DNA from: Clostridia bacterium
GTDB taxonomy: Bacteria > Bacillota > Sulfobacillia > SLMV01
Direction of reading: 5' to 3'
Assembly: GCA_003551365.1 (NCBI GenBank)
Contig: PUMM01000063.1
Span: 1-63,590, forward strand
DNA: 63,590 bases
The notes under the pieces are model-generated. The model was not told the DNA's origin and did no database searches. It saw only the letters and a list, made by a program, of their open reading frames with translations. Within the stretch, counting starts at the first letter, position 1. Every line of letters begins with the position of its first letter. A program made the position numbers and the translations under genes. Positions 44,859 through 52,903 of this stretch are shown piece after piece.

Positions 44859-45614
44859 ATGCAGGGCTTGTGGTATAGCTTTCTGGCGGGACTCGCCACC
44901 GCCCTGGGAGCCATCATCATCATCCTGATCACGCAACCTGGCGCAAAGATTCTCTCGGGGTTGCTGGGTTTTGCCGGGGGCATAATGATAGGCATATCTC
45001 TCTTTGATCTGCTGCCGGAGGCGGCAGAATTGGGCTCCGTTGCTGCGGCAGTCCCGGGGTTTCTGCTGGGAGCCGGGCTAATGTTTGCGCTCGACAGATT
45101 TGTTCCCCACGCGCATATGTCTGTTGAAAGCGAGCTGGAGATCGAGTGTGAATACAACGTTTCCGCCGTCAACAACGATGCGATGAGAACTGGTCTTCTC
45201 ATTTTCTTTGGCATCGCTCTGCACAACCTTCCCGAGGGGTTGGCAATTGGTGCGGGCCTGCAGGTCAGCCCCCAGATGGGTCTTTACATGGCTCTGTCCA
45301 TCGGTCTGCATAATATACCGGAGGGTATGGCAGTGGCTGGTCCATTGAGGTCGGGGGGCGTCTCCAGAGTAAATGTGTTTCTCCTCACTCTGCTGGCTGG
45401 ATTGATGACACCGCTCGGGACGGCCGCGGGGTTGCTGTTGTTTCGGGCATCCTCTGCTCTGGTGGCCGGGGGACTCGCCTTTGCTGCAGGTGCCATGATT
45501 TACATAGTCAGTGACGAGTTGATTCCGCAGTCACACCGACTGGACAGTCACACTGCCAATGCTGGCCTGATTGTGGGACTCGTACTGGTCTTTGTTTTGA
45601 CCAGCTCATTCTGA
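44859..45614 (+). CDS. ZIP family divalent metal transporter (ZupT-like)
   Basis: A 251-residue membrane protein with about eight helices. The two metal-binding helices carry HNLPEGLAIG and HNIPEGMAVAG, the ZIP signature, and a later SDELIPQSH lies in the last part. The cytoplasmic loop between helices 3 and 4 is short and acidic with one HAH. It imports zinc, iron or manganese. The ATG at 44859 follows GGAAGGAGAGG. It stands alone; no Zur or Fur-like site was recognised. Confidence 0.9.
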   Translation: MQGLWYSFLAGLATALGAIIIILITQPGAKILSGLLGFAGGIMIGISLFDLLPEAAELGSVAAAVPGFLLGAGLMFALDRFVPHAHMSVESELEIECEYNVSAVNNDAMRTGLLIFFGIALHNLPEGLAIGAGLQVSPQMGLYMALSIGLHNIPEGMAVAGPLRSGGVSRVNVFLLTLLAGLMTPLGTAAGLLLFRASSALVAGGLAFAAGAMIYIVSDELIPQSHRLDSHTANAGLIVGLVLVFVLTSSF

Positions 45615-45703
45615 CTCATGTGCTCGTGGCTGCAGAGCAGCTGGTTTGGCATCAATCTGTTTGCGGCGCTGGCGGTGCTGCACTGGCAGCAGGCAAGGTG
45701 AGA

Positions 45704-45746
45704 ACCGCAACAGACCTGCTCCCGACCGCAACAGATACCTCTCCCG
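45704..45746 (+). repeat. two-copy tandem repeat of about 21 bp
   Basis: ACCGCAACAGA followed by CTGCTCCCG-like sequence occurs at 45704-45724 and again, slightly changed, at 45725-45746. It lies in the spacer between the ZIP gene and the group II intron remnant. Confidence 0.55.
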
Positions 45747-45777
45747 ACGTGAATGCGTCGAGTCCGGTTAGCGGCAT

Positions 45778-45846
45778 GAACCGCCGGATGCGGACCCGCA
45801 TGTCCGGTGGTGCGGGGGGACAGCGGGGATGGCCCCGCCTCCCATT
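45778..45846 (+). mobile_element. 3' end of a group II intron (domains V and VI), remnant
   Basis: GAACCGCCGGATGCGG to GCATGTCCGGTGGTGC (45778-45811) folds like domain V. A 9-bp lower stem ACCGCCGGA/TCCGGTGGT is followed by a bulge and an upper stem ATGCG/CGCAT. The next 35 bases form a second hairpin (GCGGGG/CCCCGC) like domain VI, ending close to CCCATTCGGTT, similar to common intron 3' ends. The CGC in the catalytic-triad position suggests the bacterial C-like class. No reverse transcriptase or 5' part is present in the 160 bp before it, so this is a remnant. It abuts the end of the helicase gene. Confidence 0.65.
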
Positions 45847-45850
45847 CGGT

Positions 45851-47788
45851 TCAGCCGGGATACTCGGGGGTCACCTGCCCGGAGTTTACCAGCTCGCGGA
45901 TTAGGGGGTGGGGGTTGTCCTCCTGCGCCACCAGCACCAATCTGTGGCCAGCGCGGGTCATGGCGGTGAACAGCGTCTTTCTCTCCCGCTCATCGTCCCA
46001 GATGTCCTCGCGCGGTTCGGGAGCACTGATGAACACGTGGGGAAAGCCCAGGCCCTTGGCGCTGTGCACCGTCACCAGCTTGACCGCCGGTACTTCAAAA
46101 CGTATGCGCGAATCGGCATTCGTGCGGAAGTATTCGCACGCTATGTCCATGCGGGCGAGTCGGGTGTGCAGCATGTTCAGGTGGTCGTGAGAATAGGCCA
46201 GGACGGACACCGCCTGCGGCGGCACCTCTCCGTTTTGCAGCAGCTCCTGTATTTCCTCGGTTATGAACAGGATCTCGCTCTCCTCGTCCGAAACGAACAC
46301 GATGCGAGGTTTCTCTCCGGCGTGGGTGAACTGAGCCGGATCGTCATAGTCACCCGGCTGTTCGCTGGCCAGGGGGCGGATCAGGACACCCGCGGCCTGA
46401 AAGACGCGACGGGCGCAGCGGTGTGAGCTGCGCAGCGTGCGCACGCGCCCCCCGCGTATAGCCAGCTCCGCGTCCTTCCAGCGGAAGCCCGGATCGTACA
46501 GCGACTGGGCCACATCGCCAAACAGAAACAGGCGCGATTCATCATCCCCGGCCAGCCTGCGGGCCAGCCGCAGCATGGCGACGGAGAAGTCCTGCGCCTC
46601 GTCTACTATGACGTACCGGTAGGGCGCGAAATCATCGTCATTTTCCAGCTCATCCAGCGCGATGTTGATCAGATCGTCATAGCCCCAGGCCCGCATGTGC
46701 TTCTGCTTCTTCTGCCTGCGGCGGTATATCTCCCAGATAGTCTCCCGCGCCTCTGTCCGCAGGGGATAGCCCCGTCCGGTGCGGTCGGCCTGCAGATACT
46801 CCTCCCGCGACTTGAACCGTCGGCGCAGTATGAAGAAGGCGATCTCATCATGTACCTGCCCGGGGTCCAGGTCGCGCAGGAGGCCGTCACGTTGCGCCCG
46901 GCGGATGGCATTGTTGATGCTGCCCCGCAGAGAGGCGTTGCGATCCCGGGCGGGGATGCCGGGTCGCCAGAGGTCGGTGCGGCCGGTCACATATTCCTCG
47001 CACCAGCGGTGAATGTTGATCACCTCTATATCTTCCGGCAGCACCCCCCCGTACAGATAGGCGAGCATACTACGCAGGTTCTCACGCAGAGTCCGCCCGA
47101 ACCCGAGCAGCAGCAGGCGCCCCTCATCCCGCAGGAGATCGCGCTGCTGCATCAGCTCGTGCAGGTGGCGGCTCAGGTGCAGGGCCATTACCGTTTTCCC
47201 CGAACCTGCCGGTCCCCTTATCACGGCGGGTCCCCGATCCAGACGATCGATGAGTTCGCGCTGTTCATCGGAGAGAGTCGTGAGGTATTCTTCCATGCCC
47301 CGGCGGGCGATGGTGAGCAGATCGTCCGGGTCGGAGAGGCCGATGGGGTCCTCACGGGTGCGCCGCGGCACTGGATCGGACACTGCACCCTGCTCCTTTG
47401 TGTCCGCGGGCGGTGTGTCTTCACGCAGGCGGCGGCGCAGGGTCGGGCTGGCCTGTACGGGCAGAAAATCACCGGCTGACTCGCCCCCGTATCGCTCCAC
47501 CCAGCGGTAGATTTCCCTGCGGTGCTGCACCCGCAGAAGCGCGGTCACGCCCCGCCCCTGCGGCCAGTCCACCGAGCGGTAGTCGCCCGGCGGCCTGGTG
47601 CGGAATAGTTTGACCCGGCTGTCCCTTATGCGCTGACGATCCACGGCGGACATGTCCACCAGCAGGCGACACACGGTGCGCGAGATCTTGCTCGCGCCGT
47701 CGGGATCGTCGCGCGCAATATCCTCCAGGTCCTCGACGAATCGGGGACTGACCATGAGTCGGTCGAATGCCGGCGCGGAGCCCGCCAC
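45851..47788 (-). CDS. UvrD/Rep-like superfamily 1 helicase with N-terminal RelE/ParE-like domain
   Basis: A 645-residue protein. The first about 110 residues (VSPRFVEDLEDIARDD, YRSVDWPQGRGVTALLRVQHRREIYRWVER) resemble a RelE/ParE toxin fold. The helicase has Walker A RGPAGSGKTVMALH (about residue 195), IVDEAQDFS (motif II), LFLFGDVAQSLYD (motif III), LVTVHSAKGLGFPHVFI (motif V) and TAMTRAGHRLVLV (motif VI). The GTG at 47788 follows GGGAGGGGGG; an upstream in-frame ATG would add 76 unlike residues. Likely DNA repair or stress function. Whether the RelE-like part has activity is unknown. Confidence 0.85.
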   Translation of the reverse strand: MAGSAPAFDRLMVSPRFVEDLEDIARDDPDGASKISRTVCRLLVDMSAVDRQRIRDSRVKLFRTRPPGDYRSVDWPQGRGVTALLRVQHRREIYRWVERYGGESAGDFLPVQASPTLRRRLREDTPPADTKEQGAVSDPVPRRTREDPIGLSDPDDLLTIARRGMEEYLTTLSDEQRELIDRLDRGPAVIRGPAGSGKTVMALHLSRHLHELMQQRDLLRDEGRLLLLGFGRTLRENLRSMLAYLYGGVLPEDIEVINIHRWCEEYVTGRTDLWRPGIPARDRNASLRGSINNAIRRAQRDGLLRDLDPGQVHDEIAFFILRRRFKSREEYLQADRTGRGYPLRTEARETIWEIYRRRQKKQKHMRAWGYDDLINIALDELENDDDFAPYRYVIVDEAQDFSVAMLRLARRLAGDDESRLFLFGDVAQSLYDPGFRWKDAELAIRGGRVRTLRSSHRCARRVFQAAGVLIRPLASEQPGDYDDPAQFTHAGEKPRIVFVSDEESEILFITEEIQELLQNGEVPPQAVSVLAYSHDHLNMLHTRLARMDIACEYFRTNADSRIRFEVPAVKLVTVHSAKGLGFPHVFISAPEPREDIWDDERERKTLFTAMTRAGHRLVLVAQEDNPHPLIRELVNSGQVTPEYPG

Positions 47789-48039
47789 GTGCTTCCCCCC
47801 TCCCGATTGCCGTCGTTCGGTGTCGGCAGCTACATATTCGATGTTGGACGCGGTTTTCCTCGTTCTGTGCGGGTGCTGGGAGCGGATAACGTGGGAACGA
47901 ACGCCGGCTGCGTCGGCACATCGGAACGGCGGGACAAAGAGCCTCCCAATGCGGCCAGCATATTCCATCTTACCCCCGCGGGTGATCGTCGCCGGGGGTG
48001 GCGCATTGTCTTTCATCCTGCTAATCTGACAAAGGATAA

Positions 48040-49050
48040 GTGGTCGCCCCGGCCGGGACGGCAGACCCGGACGGCGGCATCACAGGGGAAGGCGGGCGAT
48101 ATGCAATTTTCGTCATAATTCTGGCCATAGCGGCGGTGGGGTGTCTGATGCAGGTTTCGGCGGCGGGAAATGCGCACGTGGGCCGCAAACTGGGCCTGCT
48201 CAGGGCCACCCTGATCTTCACGGCAGTGGGCGCACTGTTTGTGCCGCCCCTCGCCCACTTCATCGAGGGTGGCATTAACCTGTCCGGTCTGTCCGGAGTG
48301 CCGTTCTACCTGTTCTTTCCCGGGGCGCTCAACGCCTTCATGATTATGGTGTTCATCTACACGGTGGATCTCATCGGCGTGACCTTCATGGGAGCCGCCA
48401 CCTTCACCGGCCAGATGATCATGAGCCTGTTTCTGGATCACATTGGCTTTCTGGGGCTGCGGGAGATTCCGGTGACCCTTCCCCGGGTCCTGGCTGTCAT
48501 GACGCTTCTCGCCGGCATGGCCCGCCTGAGCCTCGCCGACGTGCTGCAGTCATCGCGCCGTTCTCGCGTGGGGATACCCGCCTCCGGGTCGGGGGATGGG
48601 GTGGCAGCTGCCCTGCCGGGGGTGCGGCTGGATGGCCTGCTGATCGCTTTGCTCATGGGGGCGGCCATGAACCTCACCTCGGGGCTGAACTCCGCCCTGG
48701 GGCAGCGGGTGGGTGTGATGACCGCCACCTGGCTGTTTCTCACCCCGGGAGCAATGATGCTGTTCATCTACTCCGCGGTGCGCAATAAGCTGCCGCGCGG
48801 ACAGTTCCGGTGGTCATATGTGCTGCCCGGTGCCCTCAACGTCATTTGTGTGGCCTCCATGGTCTATTTTGTGGCCGTAGTCGGGTTAAGGGTGTCTGTA
48901 GGCACCCAGGTGGGGGCCGGGGTGGTGGCGGCGATGTTCATCGACAAGTACGGGCTGTGGGGACTGTCCAGGCGGGAAATATCCCCCCACCGCATACAGG
49001 GAGTCATCATCATTATCATTGGTGTCATCCTGTCCGCCCTGACCAGATGA
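48040..49050 (+). CDS. DMT-type transporter with two DUF606 (YdcZ-like) units
   Basis: A 336-residue membrane protein with about ten helices arranged as two related halves. The first begins near IFVIILAIAAVGCLMQVSAAGNAHVGRKLG and the second near LLIALLMGAAMNLTSGLNSALGQRVG. The shared NAHVGR/NSALGQRVG pattern and the later GATFTGQM and VGTQVGAGVVAAMFIDKYG blocks match YdcZ family permeases of the drug/metabolite superfamily. The start is uncertain. GTG 48040 has AAAGGA only 3 nt away, and no better in-frame start is seen before the first helix. Substrate unknown. Confidence 0.82.
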   Translation: MVAPAGTADPDGGITGEGGRYAIFVIILAIAAVGCLMQVSAAGNAHVGRKLGLLRATLIFTAVGALFVPPLAHFIEGGINLSGLSGVPFYLFFPGALNAFMIMVFIYTVDLIGVTFMGAATFTGQMIMSLFLDHIGFLGLREIPVTLPRVLAVMTLLAGMARLSLADVLQSSRRSRVGIPASGSGDGVAAALPGVRLDGLLIALLMGAAMNLTSGLNSALGQRVGVMTATWLFLTPGAMMLFIYSAVRNKLPRGQFRWSYVLPGALNVICVASMVYFVAVVGLRVSVGTQVGAGVVAAMFIDKYGLWGLSRREISPHRIQGVIIIIIGVILSALTR

Positions 49051-49064
49051 CCGGCTGCGCTCTT

Positions 49065-50456
49065 TCAACCCTCGCCCGGGTCGCTGCGGCGCGACATTCT
49101 CACTGACCAGTCCCGGCGCGCCCGCTCCCATACCTGTTCACCGGACTGCTGCGCGGCATCGGATATGGCCCGCTCATCTCCCCCTACATACCGAAAATCA
49201 TCCACCAGAATGCGACCATCCACCAGGGTCATCTCCACATCCGCGCCGTTGCCGAAGTGTACCAGGTTGGCCACGGCAGTTTCCGGCAGCCGCGGAATGT
49301 ATCGGGGGCGGTCGCAGTTGATCATGATCACATCGGCCCGCTTGCCGGGCTCCAGTGAGCCTATACAGTCCTCCATCCCCAGGGCCCTGGCCCCGTTGAT
49401 GCAGGCCATCTTCAGTATAGTCTGCGGATCCGGGCGCGTGGGGTCTCCTGCGCGCAGGCGCCAGACCAGCTGGGCTACCTTGGTGACCTCGACCAGGTCA
49501 TAGAACATATTATCGCTGCCCAGGGCGACGTTCACCCCGGCATCCATCAGGTCGGATACCGGAGCGATATCCGCCCTTTTGGCATTGATCTGCGGGTTGT
49601 GAGCGACAGAGCAGCAGTTGCGGCCGAGAATCTCGATGTCCTCGTCGGTCAGATGAATGGCGTGTGCGCCGATGAAGTCGGGACCCAGTAGACCGGCTCG
49701 TTCCAGGGTGCGCGCCGGGCCAGATCCCCAGGCCTCGATGCACTGCTCTGGTTCGAAGCGGTTCTGGGCCAGATGGATGGTGGTACCCACTCCCAGCCGG
49801 TCCGCCTCCGCCCGGGCGCGCTCCAGCAGCTGGGGGGAGCACACGTCGGTGGCGTGGGGCCCGATGAGGCCCCGGATGCGTCCCGCCGCCCTGCCGTGAA
49901 ACTTCTCTACGAGATCCACGGCTCTGCGCAGTTGACGCTCTCCGCGGGTCTGGCAGTATTCATAGATTCCCCGCTCCCGGATCTTCTCCGTGTCGGCGTC
50001 TCGGAAGCCGCAGTGCAGAAAGGCGCGAATCCCGGTCTCCTCCGCCGCCTCTCCCACGCGGAACATGTGGTTGCCGCTGTCGACCACTGCAGTCGTGCCG
50101 GATTTGAGCATCTCCACGTAAGCCAGACGGGATGCGGCGTAGGCATCGTCCGGGGTCATGGCATCCTGAATGCTTCCCATCACCCCCCAGATGGCATCCC
50201 AGTTGCTCACGTCTTCCGCCCTCCCGCGGCACGCCAGGTGGGTGGAGTGACAGTGCGTGTTCACCAGGCCGGGCAGCAGGACGCGGCGGTCGGCATTTAC
50301 GCGTCGGTCCGCCTCCTCTGCCCAGCGCTGGACCATCGGTTCCGTTTCGCCCACATCGACTATTCTCCCGTCCCGCACGTACAGCGCCCCGTCCCAGATG
50401 ATGTCGCGCTCCGGGGACATGGTGATTATGGTGCCGTCAGTGAAGAGTATGCTCAC
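49065..50456 (-). CDS. amidohydrolase/deaminase of the MtaD/SAH deaminase-ATZ/TRZ group
   Basis: A 463-residue cytosolic metal hydrolase. Metal ligands are in LLPGLVNTHCHSTHLACRG and TIHLAQNRFEPEQCIEAWG. HAIHLTDEDIEIL and VALGSDNMFYDL follow, and the tail is EPGKRADVIMINCDRP. Relatives deaminate S-adenosylhomocysteine, 5'-methylthioadenosine, 5'-deoxyadenosine or guanine, or dechlorinate triazines. 5'-deoxyadenosine is produced by radical SAM enzymes such as those in this window, but no direct link is shown. The GTG at 50456 follows AAAGGCGG. It is divergent from spoIIIAA. Confidence 0.85.
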   Translation of the reverse strand: MSILFTDGTIITMSPERDIIWDGALYVRDGRIVDVGETEPMVQRWAEEADRRVNADRRVLLPGLVNTHCHSTHLACRGRAEDVSNWDAIWGVMGSIQDAMTPDDAYAASRLAYVEMLKSGTTAVVDSGNHMFRVGEAAEETGIRAFLHCGFRDADTEKIRERGIYEYCQTRGERQLRRAVDLVEKFHGRAAGRIRGLIGPHATDVCSPQLLERARAEADRLGVGTTIHLAQNRFEPEQCIEAWGSGPARTLERAGLLGPDFIGAHAIHLTDEDIEILGRNCCSVAHNPQINAKRADIAPVSDLMDAGVNVALGSDNMFYDLVEVTKVAQLVWRLRAGDPTRPDPQTILKMACINGARALGMEDCIGSLEPGKRADVIMINCDRPRYIPRLPETAVANLVHFGNGADVEMTLVDGRILVDDFRYVGGDERAISDAAQQSGEQVWERARRDWSVRMSRRSDPGEG

Positions 50457-50712
50457 AGCTCGACCGCCTTTCGGTGTACCGGTATACCCGGGCCGGGACC
50501 ACATATGCGAATCCGGCGTCCCGCCCGGCCCGCCCGGTTGTGGGGCGGAGACGCGGTTGGATCCCGCTTTTCTGTTCCGTGAGTTCGCCGCGGGAGCCGC
50601 GTTCTCCTTCGCGGCGTCCCCGCCAGCGGCACGGGTGGGGCAGTCGGTTGTCATAATGTCGGCGGAGGGAAATAGGCATGTAATCAGAGTGAAATGGGGA
50701 GGAGGTGCCCGT

Positions 50713-51681
50713 ATGGGGCGGGGGTTGAAACGGGGGCAATCGGAGATCACGAACGACTGCCGGGACATCCTGGCTCGCCTGCCCGCGCGCATCCGACGGG
50801 CCCTCCGTCAGCTGCCGGAGATCCCGGACTGGGAGGAGATCCGCATGCGTGCCGGTCGGCCGCTGGGTATAGGGGTGGACGGACGCTTTCTGCCGGTCGG
50901 AGAGGACGGTGCGGTGGGCATCTCCCCGGCGGCTGCCCTGGTGGTGAAAAGTGATGACCTGCTGGGGGCGGTGAATCTCATGACCGACGGCTCGGCCTAT
51001 GCCTCGGAGGAAGACGTGAGCCGTGGTTTCCTCACTCTTCCGGGTGGGCACCGGGTGGGGATCACCGGAAGTGCGGTGCTGGAGGAGGGGCGCGTGCTGC
51101 GGTTGCTGCGTCCCGCCGCGCTCAACATCCGCAGGGGACGGGAGATACGCGGTGCGGCGGCTGCCCTGGTGCCGGCACTGCGCCATCGCAATCGGTGGTG
51201 CAGCACCCTCATAATCTCTCCGCCCGGCTGCGGTAAGACCACCCTGCTGCGGGACCTGGTGCGGGTCATGTCGGACGGGATCCCGGGCTCGGGGGTGCCG
51301 GGCGTCCGGGTGGGGCTGGTGGACGAGCGATCGGAGGTGGCCGCCCCGCACGACGGGGTTCCCACCTTCGATGTAGGTATGCAGACGGATGTCATGGACG
51401 GCTGCCCCAAAGGAGAGGGCATGCTGATGCTCATCCGCTCCATGGGACCACAAGTGATTGCCACGGACGAGCTGGGACGGCGGGGTGACGCGCAGGCGGT
51501 GCGGGAGGCAGTGCGCGCGGGGGTGGTGCTTCTGGCCACGGTGCATGGGGTAGGGGTGAGCGACGTGTCCGCGCGGCCGCATGTGGGGGAAGTGCTGTCC
51601 TCGGACGCTTTTGCCCGGGCAGTGATGCTCAGCAGGCGGCGCGGCCCGGGCACCGTGGAAGAGGTGAAGAGGCTGTGCTGA
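50713..51681 (+). CDS. spoIIIAA: stage III sporulation protein AA (ATPase)
   Basis: A 322-residue secretion-type ATPase of the channel linking mother cell and forespore. EIRMRAGRPLGIGVDG, ASEEDVSRGFLTLPGGHRVGITG, Walker A ISPPGCGKTTLLRDLVR, VGLVDERSEVA and MGPQVIATDELGRRGDAQAV are typical. The ATG at 50713 follows GGGGAGGAGGTG. The frame continues far upstream without coding character. Overlaps spoIIIAB by 7 bases. First of eight genes in the canonical order. Confidence 0.95.
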   Translation: MGRGLKRGQSEITNDCRDILARLPARIRRALRQLPEIPDWEEIRMRAGRPLGIGVDGRFLPVGEDGAVGISPAAALVVKSDDLLGAVNLMTDGSAYASEEDVSRGFLTLPGGHRVGITGSAVLEEGRVLRLLRPAALNIRRGREIRGAAAALVPALRHRNRWCSTLIISPPGCGKTTLLRDLVRVMSDGIPGSGVPGVRVGLVDERSEVAAPHDGVPTFDVGMQTDVMDGCPKGEGMLMLIRSMGPQVIATDELGRRGDAQAVREAVRAGVVLLATVHGVGVSDVSARPHVGEVLSSDAFARAVMLSRRRGPGTVEEVKRLC

Positions 51682-52187
51682 GATTTCTGGCGCTGGGAGT
51701 TATGGTGCTGTGCTGTATGACTCTCGGGCAGCTGTGGGCGATGCGGCTGGAGTCCCGCTACCGCGAGCTGGAGGGGATCCGGGCGGGGCTGCGGGCTCTG
51801 GTCACCGAGATAGAGTACGCCAGAAAGCCCCTGCCGCGGGCCTGGCGGGATCTGGCAGAGGCCTACGGGGGCCCGTGTGCTTCCCTTTTTTCCTCCGCGG
51901 CGGATGCCTTCGGCGGGGAGGAGGCGGAGACGGCGGGCGCGGCCTGGATGGCAGCTCTGCATCGTTCGGATCTGCATCTGACGCGACAAGACTGGAGGAT
52001 TCTCGCCTCTCTCGGCGGGGTCCTGGGCGTATCGGGCGGCGCGGATCAGGTGGACCATCTCCGCGCAGTGGACGAGCGTCTGGGGGAGCAGATGAAGGAG
52101 GCCCGGCGGCACAGCCGCCGGCGGGGCAAACTCTCCCGTTCCCTGGGACTGCTGGGCGGGGTGCTGCTGGCAGTTATTCTGGCCTAG
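51675..52187 (+). CDS. spoIIIAB: stage III sporulation protein AB
   Basis: A 170-residue membrane protein with N- and C-terminal hydrophobic helices around a GspF-like cytosolic bundle (LRALVTEIEYARKPLPRAWRDLA, ALHRSDLHLTRQDWRILASLGGVLG). The motif G-x-x-L-G-x-S, here VLGVSGG, is typical. It is the platform protein of the A-Q feeding-tube complex. GTG start at 51675, overlapping spoIIIAA. Confidence 0.9.
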   Translation: MLRFLALGVMVLCCMTLGQLWAMRLESRYRELEGIRAGLRALVTEIEYARKPLPRAWRDLAEAYGGPCASLFSSAADAFGGEEAETAGAAWMAALHRSDLHLTRQDWRILASLGGVLGVSGGADQVDHLRAVDERLGEQMKEARRHSRRRGKLSRSLGLLGGVLLAVILA

Positions 52188-52206
52188 GGGCGAAAGGAGT
52201 GGGGCG

Positions 52207-52410
52207 ATGGAGCCGATCGAGATCACGCTGGTGATCCAGATCGCCGCGGTTGGTTTGCTGGTCGCGGTACTGCAGACGGTACTGGAGCAGGCCGGCAAGG
52301 GAGAGTGGGCCATGGCCGTCACCGTCGCGGGGTTGATAGTGGTGATGTTTTCTCTGGTTGAGCTGATAACCAATCTGTTCGATGCGGTGCGGACCATGGT
52401 GCAGTTCTGA
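52207..52410 (+). CDS. spoIIIAC: stage III sporulation protein AC
   Basis: A 67-residue membrane protein of two helices with IQIAAVGLLVAVLQTVLEQAGKGEWA and a second helix VAGLIVVMFSLVELI. The length and the EQAGK turn are typical of SpoIIIAC. The ATG at 52207 follows GGGGCGAAAGGAG. Part of the mother-cell membrane channel. Confidence 0.93.
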   Translation: MEPIEITLVIQIAAVGLLVAVLQTVLEQAGKGEWAMAVTVAGLIVVMFSLVELITNLFDAVRTMVQF

Positions 52411-52499
52411 CCGGCCGCCTCCGCGTCGTGCGGCGTCGCGAGGGAGAGGAGGAAGGCACATTCCTCCCGGAAGAGGAGGGTCGACTGTGCCTCGCATCC

Positions 52500-52901
52500 G
52501 TGAACATTGTGCAGGTGGTGGGATTTACGCTCACATGCAGTCTGCTTCTCGTTCTGGTTCGCAGGGGGTCCGAGAGCATGGGGCTTCTGCTGTCAGTGGG
52601 GGCGACCGGGGTGATTCTGACGGCCGTGGTGGCGGAGCTGCCGCCCATTCTGGCGGCCCTGGAGGGGCTGTCGGCGCGGGCCGGAGTGGAGGCCCTTTAC
52701 CTGCGGACGGTGCTGCGGGTTATTGCCGTTGCGTACATAGTGGATCTGGGGGCGCAGCTGTGCAGCGACGTGGGAGAGGGGACCCTGGCCAAGAACCTGC
52801 AGCTGGCCGGGAAGGTGATCATACTGGCCATGGCCGTGCCCATCATCGTGGGGGTGGCCGATGTGATAATCGGACTGCTCGACCGAGTGTCCGTCCCCTG
52901 A
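52500..52901 (+). CDS. spoIIIAD: stage III sporulation protein AD
   Basis: A 133-residue membrane protein with about four helices, starting VNIVQVVGFTLTCSLL, the usual opening of SpoIIIAD, and containing ALYLRTVLRVIAVAYIVDLGAQLC and AGKVIILAMAVPIIVGVADVI. The GTG at 52500 gives the normal family length. GAGGAGGG lies about 20 nt upstream, rather distant, and a CTG at 52485 would have better spacing; the start is therefore not certain. Confidence 0.88.
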   Translation: MNIVQVVGFTLTCSLLLVLVRRGSESMGLLLSVGATGVILTAVVAELPPILAALEGLSARAGVEALYLRTVLRVIAVAYIVDLGAQLCSDVGEGTLAKNLQLAGKVIILAMAVPIIVGVADVIIGLLDRVSVP

Positions 52902-52903
52902 GG

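Noticed and set aside
44274..45850. ZIP gene as cargo of a group II intron
   Set aside because: Only the 3' end of an intron is visible after the ZIP gene. No GTGCG-type 5' end or domain I sequence was recognised before it, so this idea is not supported.
50650..50684. sigma-E-like promoter before spoIIIAA (GTCATAAT and CATGTAAT)
   Set aside because: Both boxes resemble the consensus, but the spacer is 19 bp instead of about 14, so I do not list it as a promoter. It deserves mapping because a sigma-E promoter is expected for this operon.
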